Notes under the pieces: generated by a model | Database searches by the model: none | Seen by the model: the letters and a program-made list of their open reading frames with translations, nothing else | Told to the model about the DNA's origin: nothing | Program-made: the position numbers and the translations under genes | NCBI GenBank assembly: GCA_002369195.1 | Contig: DFEW01000073.1 | Location: forward strand, 69,409-97,987 | Length of the DNA: 28,579 nucleotides | Source: Christensenella sp. UBA3792 | GTDB lineage: Bacteria; Bacillota; Clostridia; Christensenellales; CAG-138 | Direction of reading: 5' to 3' | Shown: positions 1-7,184 of the stretch, piece by piece | How positions within the stretch are numbered: the first letter of the stretch is position 1 | How the letters are laid out: every line of letters starts with the position of its first letter

Positions 1-698
1 TCTTCCTTGATCCAGTTGAGACCGTCGCGGCCCTTGTAGATCGCGCCTTTGCGGTCGCACATGGTGATGTGTTTGAAGCCCGCGGAGAGCAGGAGCTTGA
101 CGATCGAGACCGCCGCCGCGCCTGCGCCGGAGGTAACGACCTTCACGTCCTCCTTCTTCTTGCCGACGACCTTCAGCGCGTTGGTCAGACCGGCCAGCGT
201 GATGACGGCGGTGCCGTGCTGATCGTCGTGGAAGATCGGGATGTCGCACTTTTCCTTGAGCTTGCGTTCGATTTCGAAGCAGCGGGGGGCCGAAATGTCC
301 TCGAGGTTGATGCCGCCGAAGGAGCCGGAGAGCAGATACACCGCGTTGACAAACTCGTCCACGTCATGCGTCTTGATGCACAGCGGGAACGCATCGACGT
401 TGCCGAACGACTTAAACAGCACGCACTTGCCTTCCATGACCGGCATGCCCGCTTCCGGACCAATGTCGCCGAGACCCAAAACCGCGCTTCCGTCGGTGAT
501 GACGGCGCAGAGGTTGTGACGGCGAGTCAGCTCGTAGGACTTGTTGATGTCCTTCTGAATTTCCAGACACGGCTGTGCGACGCCCGGCGTGTATGCAAGA
601 CTCAGGTCTTCCTTCGTTGCGACGGGAACCGTTGCGATGACTTCGATTTTGCCCTTCCATTCGCCGTGCAGGCGGAGCGATTCTTTTGCGTAATCCAT
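1..698 (-). CDS. Malic enzyme, N-terminal part (runs off left edge)
   Basis: Oxidative decarboxylation of malate to pyruvate with NAD(P)+ is the family reaction. About 232 codons are visible, covering the malic N-terminal domain and the start of the Rossmann domain; the C-terminus lies outside the window. Visible motifs are YTPGV with the likely catalytic Tyr36, the Lys91 region, acidic metal ligands in NLED (133-134) and FHDDQHGTA (158-159), and the dinucleotide loop TSGAGAAAVS near 190. The start at 698 is set by AAGGAG seven bases upstream. It is the last visible gene of the long minus-strand operon, 29 bp after larA. It most resembles the short bacterial NAD-type malic enzymes. Whether the substrate is malate or a related 2-hydroxy acid such as tartrate cannot be decided here. 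Confidence 0.93.
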   Translation of the reverse strand, partial: MDYAKESLRLHGEWKGKIEVIATVPVATKEDLSLAYTPGVAQPCLEIQKDINKSYELTRRHNLCAVITDGSAVLGLGDIGPEAGMPVMEGKCVLFKSFGNVDAFPLCIKTHDVDEFVNAVYLLSGSFGGINLEDISAPRCFEIERKLKEKCDIPIFHDDQHGTAVITLAGLTNALKVVGKKKEDVKVVTSGAGAAAVSIVKLLLSAGFKHITMCDRKGAIYKGRDGLNWIKE

Positions 699-727
699 TT
701 GTTTCTCCTTATGTGAAATTTGTTTTG

Positions 728-1978
728 TTACTTGATGACGGTCGGCAGGGTGGAGCCGCCGTACGGCATGGCCAGAACCGTTGCGTTCGGTCCGAGCTTT
801 GCAAATGCGCGATCCAGCGCCGCCTGTGCGGACGGCTGCGGATTCAGGAAGATCGAGCGGACGAAACCGTCGTCCAGCTCGGAGACGAGATCGACCTCGG
901 CGCGTTCGAGCACCATGGCGATCGCCGCCGCCTTGTGTCCGCCGAGGCGGAACTCGCGCTCGATACGTTCGATCAGACTGTGCGCCGTCGGCGCGGTCGT
1001 CATCCATTCCTCGAACGTCTTTTCGCCGAGTCCCTCCTTGCAGGAGCCGATCAGGATGATCACGCCGCCGTCGCGAACCGCATGCTTCGCGTTGTCGAGC
1101 GCCTTTTGCGTCTGATACAGGTTCAGGTCCTTCGGCGCGCCGCCCTGCGAAACGAGCACGATATCCGCGGGTGCGGAAAGCTCCTTTCGATAGAGCGTGT
1201 CGAGGAACCTGCAGCCCTCGCGGTGCGCCTTCGTGACGTCGCCCGCTACGGCTTTGAGGATTTCCTTATGCTCGGAGAGCACGACGTTGACGATAAAGTC
1301 GATGCCGACCATCGCGCCTGCTTCCTCGATGTCGAGGCGCACGGGGTTGTCCTCCAGCGCGCCTGCTTTCGCTTCGGGCAGGATCATGCGGCTGTGGTTT
1401 GCCTGAATCGCCGCGCGCGTCGATGCGCCGGGCATGATCGCCTTTGCACCGCCGGAATATCCGGCAAAGTAGTGGTATTCGATGTTGCCGAGGCAGATGC
1501 GCCGGTCCGCCTGCGCCACGACGCGGGTGATGTCCACCGGCGTGCCGCGGCTCGTCGTGCCGTAGCCGATGCAGTCGTCCGGGTCGCTGTCCACGCATCG
1601 GATCTCGTTCCACGCGCGCTCTCCAGCGAGCCGCTGCCGCTCCTCGTCGGTCTGATGCCGATGGCTGCCGAGCGCGAACACGAGGGTGATGTCCTCTTTG
1701 CGCACGCCGCCGGCGTACAGCTCGTCGAGCAGCGCGGGCATGACAAGCTTGGTCGGCATCGGGCGGGTCACATCGCTCGTGACGATCGCAACCGTTTCGC
1801 CCGCGTGCACGATGTCCTTCAGCCGCGGCGAGCCGATCGGGTTTTCCAGCGCGCGGCGCACTTCCGCTTCGCCGGTCAGACCGACCGGAACCTCGTTTGC
1901 GTGCAGCTCGCCGATCAGGTTTTGTTCAGGCACTTCGACTTCCTGAAAGCCGGTGCCGAATCCGAAACGCAGCTTCAT
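728..1978 (-). CDS. larA: LarA-type nickel-pincer racemase/epimerase (DUF2088)
   Basis: Members interconvert 2-hydroxy acid stereoisomers (lactate and other acids) by hydride transfer on a nickel-pincer nucleotide covalently held by lysine. The 416 residues match family length. Key residues match those of the Lactiplantibacillus plantarum enzyme: SDVTRP (Arg72), GSHRHQT (His106), YHYFAGYSGGAKAIMPG (His169, Lys179 for cofactor attachment), NHSRM (His195) and APKDLN (Lys283). RBS AAGGAAA precedes the ATG, and the gene starts 2 bp from the end of the transketolase C subunit, so it is co-transcribed. The cofactor-making genes larB, larC and larE are not in the window. The family is broad, so lactate is only one candidate. 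With a malic enzyme next door, a C4 hydroxy acid is plausible, but that is inference. Confidence 0.9.
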   Translation of the reverse strand: MKLRFGFGTGFQEVEVPEQNLIGELHANEVPVGLTGEAEVRRALENPIGSPRLKDIVHAGETVAIVTSDVTRPMPTKLVMPALLDELYAGGVRKEDITLVFALGSHRHQTDEERQRLAGERAWNEIRCVDSDPDDCIGYGTTSRGTPVDITRVVAQADRRICLGNIEYHYFAGYSGGAKAIMPGASTRAAIQANHSRMILPEAKAGALEDNPVRLDIEEAGAMVGIDFIVNVVLSEHKEILKAVAGDVTKAHREGCRFLDTLYRKELSAPADIVLVSQGGAPKDLNLYQTQKALDNAKHAVRDGGVIILIGSCKEGLGEKTFEEWMTTAPTAHSLIERIEREFRLGGHKAAAIAMVLERAEVDLVSELDDGFVRSIFLNPQPSAQAALDRAFAKLGPNATVLAMPYGGSTLPTVIK

Positions 1979-1979
1979 G

Positions 1980-2936
1980 TTATTTCCTTGCCAGTACCGC
2001 CTTGATCTGTGCCTCGATGTGCGCCGCGGTCAGACCGAAGCGCTCCATCAGATAGCTCTGCGTGCCGACTTCGCCGAACTCGTCCTCGACCGCAACGACG
2101 GCGGCGGGAGTGGGGCAGCGCTCCGCAAGCACTTCCAGAATCGTATCGTAGAGACCGCCGTGACGGTTCGCGTTTTCCGCAACGACGACAGCGCCGGTCT
2201 TTTTCGCCCATGCTTCGACGGCGTCCGCATCGATCGGCTTGATCGTGAAGCAGTCGACGACCGCGACCGAAATGCCCTGCGCTTCGAGCGAAGCCGCGGC
2301 TTTCATTGCCTCGTGCAGCATGATGCCGGCCGCAAAGACGACCGCGTCGGTGCCTTCGCGCAGCGTCACGGCCTTGCCGATGGGCAGCTCGCTGCCGTCC
2401 TCATAAATCTTCGCGTACTGCTTTCTGCCGACACGGATGTACTTGATGCCGGGGCGGTTCTGACACTGCTTCAGAACGCTTTTAAGGCAGGTCGGGTCGG
2501 ACGCGTCGATCACGGTTGCGCCGGGCAGCGCGTTGTACAGCGCGACGTCCTCGAACGGCATGTGCGTGCCGCCGTTCATCGTGGCGGTGACGCCGGGGTC
2601 GGTGCCGACGACGGTGATGTCGTTCTTCGCATAGCCGCCGGACAGGAAGATCTGATCGTAGCAGCGACGGGACGCGAACGGTCCGAAGCTGTGGATGATC
2701 GGCTTAAAGCCCGCGACGGCGAGACCCGCCGCGACGCCCGCCATGTTCGATTCGGCGATGCCGCAGTCGACCGCGCGGTCGGTGGTTTTGGACCATTTGA
2801 GCGTGCCGGAGCAGCTCATCAGGTCGGCGTCGAGGAAGATTGCGTTGGGATCGTTGTCCACGATCTCGGCGATCGTCGCGCCCAGTACGTCCTTGCAAAG
2901 GCGGGGATCCAGTTCTCCGTTATACACGATCTTCAT
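1980..2936 (-). CDS. Transketolase, C-terminal subunit (split transketolase)
   Basis: This is the pyrimidine-binding plus C-terminal half of a two-chain transketolase, which transfers a two-carbon ketol unit between sugar phosphates using thiamine diphosphate. The 318 residues fit this subunit. Seen are the activating glutamate in CGIAESNM (Glu62), the aromatic loop FGPFASRRCYDQI (84-96) and GGTHMPFEDVAL with His125. The C-terminal domain has the usual Rossmann-like fold segment around residues 190-300. The ribosome binding site GGAGGG overlaps the end of the upstream subunit gene, implying coupled synthesis of the two chains. Split transketolases are common in Clostridia and archaea. Some act on non-canonical substrates, for example in sulfosugar breakdown, so the true donor ketose is open. 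Confidence 0.93.
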   Translation of the reverse strand: MKIVYNGELDPRLCKDVLGATIAEIVDNDPNAIFLDADLMSCSGTLKWSKTTDRAVDCGIAESNMAGVAAGLAVAGFKPIIHSFGPFASRRCYDQIFLSGGYAKNDITVVGTDPGVTATMNGGTHMPFEDVALYNALPGATVIDASDPTCLKSVLKQCQNRPGIKYIRVGRKQYAKIYEDGSELPIGKAVTLREGTDAVVFAAGIMLHEAMKAAASLEAQGISVAVVDCFTIKPIDADAVEAWAKKTGAVVVAENANRHGGLYDTILEVLAERCPTPAAVVAVEDEFGEVGTQSYLMERFGLTAAHIEAQIKAVLARK

Positions 2937-2939
2937 TGC

Positions 2940-3782
2940 TCAGCCCTCCAATGCGTCCAATTTTGCTTTGAGTTCCGCCGTCCAGTTCGCGAACCGTTCG
3001 TCGGTCACCGGCATGCTGTGATTCATGGCGGTCTGTTCGATTTCCGTCACGCCGTGTCCCTTCACGGTGTCGAGCACGATCGCGTACGGCTTGTCGCCGC
3101 CCTTTCTCGTGCGCTCCAGCGCATCGGCGATCGCATTGACGTCGCCGCCGTCAACCTTGACGGTGTCGAAGCCGAACGCTTCCATCTTCGCGACAAAGTC
3201 GCCCATCGGCAGAACCTCATCGAGGTAGCCGTCGAGCTGGCGCTTGTTCCAGTCGATCAAAACGACGAGGTTTCCGAGCTTCTTCGCGCTTGCGAACAGG
3301 AAGGATTCCCAGCACTGTCCCTCGTTCATTTCGCCGTCGCCGACGATCAGGAACACGCGGCTGCTGCGTCCTTTGAGCTTGTTGCCGAGCGCGAGACCCG
3401 CCGCCTGCGAGGTGCCCTGACCGAGCGAGCCGGTCGTCACGTCGACGCCGGGCGTCTTGTTGCGGTCGCAGTGGCTCGGAAGGCGCGTGCCGCCGCGGTT
3501 GAGGGTTTTGAGCTCCTCATAGGGGAAGAATCCCTTGAGGGCGAGCGTTGCGTACACCGCGGGACCCGCATGTCCCTTGGAGACGACCAGATAATCGCGA
3601 TCCGCCCACTTGGGATCGGCGGGATTAAAGCGCATTTCGCGTCCGTAAAGCACCGCCATCGTGTCGGAGATGCTCATCACGCCGCCGACGTGACCGGAGC
3701 CGATCGAGTGGATCGCTTCGAGCGCCGCCATGCGGATGCGCAATGCAAACGCTTCGATCGATTTCGTTTCCTGTAAATCCAT
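2940..3782 (-). CDS. Transketolase, N-terminal (TPP-diphosphate) subunit
   Basis: The 280-residue chain binds the diphosphate and metal of thiamine diphosphate and pairs with the subunit encoded just downstream. Visible motifs are GSGHVGG (His31), SKGHAGPA (His71), TGSLGQG (117-123), and the metal/TPP signature GDGEMNEGQ (148-156) ending at Asn179 of DWNKRQLDG. The start chosen at 3782 has a consensus AAGGAGG six to seven bases upstream. A longer reading beginning at 3833 would overlap the pgk gene and has no good RBS. It sits between pgk and its partner subunit, separated by only 3 bp from the latter. Confidence 0.94.
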   Translation of the reverse strand: MDLQETKSIEAFALRIRMAALEAIHSIGSGHVGGVMSISDTMAVLYGREMRFNPADPKWADRDYLVVSKGHAGPAVYATLALKGFFPYEELKTLNRGGTRLPSHCDRNKTPGVDVTTGSLGQGTSQAAGLALGNKLKGRSSRVFLIVGDGEMNEGQCWESFLFASAKKLGNLVVLIDWNKRQLDGYLDEVLPMGDFVAKMEAFGFDTVKVDGGDVNAIADALERTRKGGDKPYAIVLDTVKGHGVTEIEQTAMNHSMPVTDERFANWTAELKAKLDALEG

Positions 3783-3792
3783 AGCTTCCTCC

Positions 3793-5043
3793 TTATAAAG
3801 GTAATGTTGATCCGTGCCGCAGCGCTTTGACAACGGGGAGTTCCTCGCCGCTCAAAAAGCGGATCAGCGCGCCGCCGCCGGTGCAGATATAACCGATTTT
3901 GTCGGTCAGCTTGTATTTCTCGGTCGCCGTGATGCTGTCGCCGCCGCCGAGCACCGTGAATCCCTCGGTGTCCGCGAGCGCCTGCCACAGCGCCTTGGTG
4001 CCGTATTCGCTGGGTTCCTGTTCAAAAACGCCCATCGGACCGTTCACGAACACGGTCTTGGCGTTCAGAATGATTCTGCGGTACGCGTCCGCCGTTTCGT
4101 GCCCGATATCCACCGCGCCGACCGCAGCGGGGATCTCGCCGATCTTCGCTTCCCTGCGTTCGCCGCTTTCAACCCAAGCAAGGTCGACGGGCAGCACGAT
4201 CCGCTCGCCATACTGCGCATAGAGCGCTTTTGCACGCTCGAAGAATTCGGCATAGTTTGACTTTACGATGAAGTCATAACTGCCTTTGCCGATGTCGTGT
4301 CCGAGCGCGATCAGGAAGATGTTTGCCACAAGCCCGCCGGTCAGGATCGTATCGGCAACGCCGCGATCGAGAACAGTCTGCATCATGAGGAACGCGTCCG
4401 AGATCTTCGCGCCGCCCAAGCAGAACACGCAGGGACGTTCGGGCTGTTCCATGACCGACGAGACGGTGCAGTACTCTTTTTCGAACAGCCGCCCCATCGC
4501 GGAGGGAAGAACCTGTTCGAACCCGCACAAGCTCGGCTGATCGCGGTGCGCCGCGGCAAACGCGTCGCACACGTAGAGGTCGGCGAGCGGTGCAAGCTTG
4601 GTCACGACCTGCGTTTTCGCCTGCTGTTCGTGCGTCAGATGCAGTTTGGTTTCGAACAGCGTCTGTTCTTCCGACATAAACCGCACATTGTCCAAAAGCA
4701 AAACATCGCCATCCCTGAGATCGCGAATGGCTTGCCTTGCCGCGGGACCGCAAACGTCGTCGATCCACTGCACGTTCCGTCCGAGGAGATCGGAAAGCAC
4801 CTTGGCGTGCGGCTTTGTCGTATAAAAGTTTTTGTATTCGATATCGCTGCCCTGGTGCGCCAGCAAAACGACCTTTGCGCCGTTGTCGCTTAATTCGCGG
4901 ATGGTCGGCACGCAGGCCGTGATGCGGTTGATGCTTTTGAGCGTCCCCGCATCACGATCCACGGGTTGATTGATGTCTACACGGCACAGGACCGTCTTTC
5001 CGCGCACCGAGAGTTCGTCCAGCGTTCTGATTCCGAATCGCAT
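3793..5043 (-). CDS. pgk: Phosphoglycerate kinase, archaeal-type, divergent
   Basis: The family transfers the acyl phosphate of 1,3-bisphosphoglycerate to ADP. The 416-residue protein resembles archaeal PGKs more than bacterial ones: RVDINQPV (bacterial enzymes have RVDFNVP), AHQGS (archaeal AHQSRP) and AAHRDQPSLCGF (archaeal AAHRSQPSL). Substrate-side residues Arg21, Asp23, Asn25, Arg40, His63, Arg121 and Arg167 are present, but the arginine of the HLGRP/HQSRP loop is missing (Gly65-Ser66-Asp67). Nucleotide-side motifs are intact: GGAKISDA (210-217), NGPMGVFE (334-341), GGGDS (366-370), CTGGGA (387-392). It lies between the type II GAPDH and the transketolase pair. Together with GAPDH it could conserve ATP from an aldehyde. 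Substrate may not be ordinary 3-phosphoglycerate. Confidence 0.88.
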   Translation of the reverse strand: MRFGIRTLDELSVRGKTVLCRVDINQPVDRDAGTLKSINRITACVPTIRELSDNGAKVVLLAHQGSDIEYKNFYTTKPHAKVLSDLLGRNVQWIDDVCGPAARQAIRDLRDGDVLLLDNVRFMSEEQTLFETKLHLTHEQQAKTQVVTKLAPLADLYVCDAFAAAHRDQPSLCGFEQVLPSAMGRLFEKEYCTVSSVMEQPERPCVFCLGGAKISDAFLMMQTVLDRGVADTILTGGLVANIFLIALGHDIGKGSYDFIVKSNYAEFFERAKALYAQYGERIVLPVDLAWVESGERREAKIGEIPAAVGAVDIGHETADAYRRIILNAKTVFVNGPMGVFEQEPSEYGTKALWQALADTEGFTVLGGGDSITATEKYKLTDKIGYICTGGGALIRFLSGEELPVVKALRHGSTLPL

Positions 5044-5058
5044 GGGTTAACCTCGCTC

Positions 5059-6120
5059 TTATTTGATGTTCTTGAATCTGCCGATCTTCAGGTATTCGTT
5101 CGTCTTTGCGGTGCCCTCTTCGCGGGTCAGCTGCATCTTCATTGCGGCGCGGATCGCGTCGATCGTTTCGGGGATCGTCACGCTCTCCTGCGGGATGTTG
5201 ATCGCGAACATAATGTCATTGCCGCTCTCGACGATGCTGTCCTCCCAAAGCCCGATCTCGTACATGTCGCCGCGGCGGTTACCGAGGTCGCGCGCGTACT
5301 TGAACAGACTTGCGTTGCCCTTGAAGCCCTCGTCGATCGTGACCGTGCGGATGCGCGGATGCTTGCGGAACGCTTCGAGCGCCATCTCGCGCGTGATCTT
5401 CTTGCCGTCCTTCGCGGTGGCGAGCACGGTGATGATGTGACCGTGCGTGACCGGCGTATGCACGAGGATGCCCGTCGCTTCGACGTGCGGCATGATCGTC
5501 ATCAGGTCGACCGCCTGGTGCGACGGCGCCTTGTCGATCTGCAGCGCGTTGGTGAGTCCGCGGTGATAGTCGCCCGGATCCGCGACGCGGCGGATGATCG
5601 TGATCGCGACCTTCTCGATGCCGATGACGCGGTCGAGGCAGTCCACCGCACGGATGAGACCGGTCGTGTTGCAGCTCGTGAGCTTCAGATAATCCTGACC
5701 GACGCCCTTTTCATAGTTCGCATAGCCGTGGAAGAACACGTCCGCGACGGAGTTCTTTTCGCCGCCCTGGAAGATCGCCTTGACGCCGACCTTCTGATAC
5801 AGCTCCTTGTTCTTTGCGCCGACGCCGCCCGGGGACGAGTCGAGCATGATATCGACCTTTCTGCAGAGCTCCTCGAAGGTGCCCGCAACCGGAATGTCGT
5901 ACTGATCGAACGCCGCCTTGTCCGCACCGTCAACGAGGTACAGATCGTACTTGACGTTGTTCACGCCGATCATGTCGTTTTCGCGCAGCGCGCGGATCGC
6001 CAGCGTCGGGGCGAGGTCCGCGATGCCCACGAGTTCCATGTCGCCCTGCAGAGCGACGCCGTCAGCCAGACGCTGACCGATTGTGCCGTAACCGGCAACA
6101 CCGACTTTGATTTTTGCCAT
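5059..6120 (-). CDS. gap: Type II (archaeal-type) glyceraldehyde-3-phosphate dehydrogenase
   Basis: Phosphorylating aldehyde dehydrogenase of the archaeal class, which oxidises glyceraldehyde 3-phosphate with NAD(P)+ and phosphate. The 353 residues and motifs align with archaeal enzymes such as that of Methanothermus, not with bacterial GapA. Visible are GVAGYGTIGQRLAD (7-20, Rossmann loop), IFQGGEK (116-122), SCNTTG (catalytic Cys150), IIRRVADP (175-182) and PSHQ (likely base His201). RBS AAAGG lies before the ATG; pgk follows after 15 bp. A second, bacterial-type gap gene is expected elsewhere in the genome but is not in view. The phosphate-site neighbourhood DYHRGLTN differs from the archaeal QVSKGPIN, so aldehyde specificity could be shifted. 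The type II assignment itself is firm. Confidence 0.9.
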   Translation of the reverse strand: MAKIKVGVAGYGTIGQRLADGVALQGDMELVGIADLAPTLAIRALRENDMIGVNNVKYDLYLVDGADKAAFDQYDIPVAGTFEELCRKVDIMLDSSPGGVGAKNKELYQKVGVKAIFQGGEKNSVADVFFHGYANYEKGVGQDYLKLTSCNTTGLIRAVDCLDRVIGIEKVAITIIRRVADPGDYHRGLTNALQIDKAPSHQAVDLMTIMPHVEATGILVHTPVTHGHIITVLATAKDGKKITREMALEAFRKHPRIRTVTIDEGFKGNASLFKYARDLGNRRGDMYEIGLWEDSIVESGNDIMFAINIPQESVTIPETIDAIRAAMKMQLTREEGTAKTNEYLKIGRFKNIK

Positions 6121-6138
6121 AGCTTTGCCTTTCTTTGT

Positions 6139-7152
6139 TCAGATCTCGTCGATGCGGACGGGACGGTTTTCCTTGAGGGACTTCGCGCATGCGAGCGCAA
6201 GCTTGATGGAGACGAGGCCGTCTTCAATGCCGACCCACGGCTCGGTGCCGTTCTTGACGCACGCGATGAACTCGCGCACTTCCGCCTGATACGAACCCAT
6301 GTAGCGTTCAAGGAAGAACCACAGCGGCTTTTCGCTCGTTACGCCGTCCACCGTGGAAAGCACGATGTTGGAGTCCGAATCGTTCGCGCTCGTGACGCAG
6401 CCCTTGGAGCCGAACACTTCGCCGCGCTGATCGTAGCCGTAAACCGCCTTGCGCGAACCGTCGATGGTCGCGAGCGCGCCGTTCGAAAGCTTCATCGTGA
6501 TCGTTGCGGTGTCGACGTCGCCCGCTTCGCCGATCGCGGGATCGATCAGGCACGCGCCCTGCGCGTACAGTTCAACGATCTCCTGACCGGAGAGGTAGCG
6601 GACCATGTCGAGGTCATGGATCATCATGTCCATGAAGATGCCGCCGGAAACCGCCACATACTGTGCGGGTGGGGGTTCCGGATCGCGCGAGGAAACGCGC
6701 ACATACTGGACTTCGCCGATCTTGCCTTCCTCGACCGCTTTGCGCATGGCGCGGTAGTTGTGGTCGTAGCGGCGGTTGAAGCCGACCTGATAGACGAGCT
6801 TCTTCGGCGAAGCCGCGAGAGCCGCCTTGACCTGTTCGATCTTTTCGATGCTCTGGTCGATCGGCTTTTCGCAGAATACATGCTTGCCCGCGGCGATCGC
6901 TTCGAGCGAAAGCTGGGCGTGCAGGTTCGTCGATGCACAGATCAGCACCGCGTCGATGCGCTCATCCGCGAGAATCTTTTTGTAGTCCTCGTATACGTTC
7001 TCGATGCCGACGGACTTTGCCCATGCGGCGACTTCCGGCTTCATGTACGGGTCCGCGATCGCGAGGATCTTTGCGTCCGGCACGCCGGTGAGGATGCTCT
7101 TTGCGTGGACCTGTCCGATGCGGCCCGCGCCGATGATGCCAACGTTAACCAT
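6139..7152 (-). CDS. Gfo/Idh/MocA oxidoreductase, inositol 2-dehydrogenase-like
   Basis: NAD-dependent sugar or cyclitol dehydrogenase. In IolG enzymes the reaction is myo-inositol to scyllo-inosose. The 337-residue protein has the N-terminal Rossmann loop GIIGAGRIGQVH (5-16), the family signature CEKP with Lys96, QVGFNRRYD (122-130), and the catalytic block GGIFMDMMIHDLDM (170-183) with Asp175 and His179, as in IolG/IdhA proteins. The SRDPEPPPAQYVAVSGG stretch is close to rhizobial inositol dehydrogenases from memory. RBS GGAGG is well placed. No other classical iol genes (iolB, C, D, E) are in view, so an inositol, a related cyclitol or an aldose are all possible substrates. It is flanked by the permuted mutase and the type II GAPDH in the same operon. 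Confidence 0.86.
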   Translation of the reverse strand: MVNVGIIGAGRIGQVHAKSILTGVPDAKILAIADPYMKPEVAAWAKSVGIENVYEDYKKILADERIDAVLICASTNLHAQLSLEAIAAGKHVFCEKPIDQSIEKIEQVKAALAASPKKLVYQVGFNRRYDHNYRAMRKAVEEGKIGEVQYVRVSSRDPEPPPAQYVAVSGGIFMDMMIHDLDMVRYLSGQEIVELYAQGACLIDPAIGEAGDVDTATITMKLSNGALATIDGSRKAVYGYDQRGEVFGSKGCVTSANDSDSNIVLSTVDGVTSEKPLWFFLERYMGSYQAEVREFIACVKNGTEPWVGIEDGLVSIKLALACAKSLKENRPVRIDEI

Positions 7153-7184
7153 GTGTTTCCTCCGTTTACAAAATTGAATGATGC

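Noticed and set aside
3783..3833. Longer start for the transketolase N subunit
   Set aside because: It would overlap pgk and has no RBS, whereas the ATG at 3782 has a consensus AAGGAGG.
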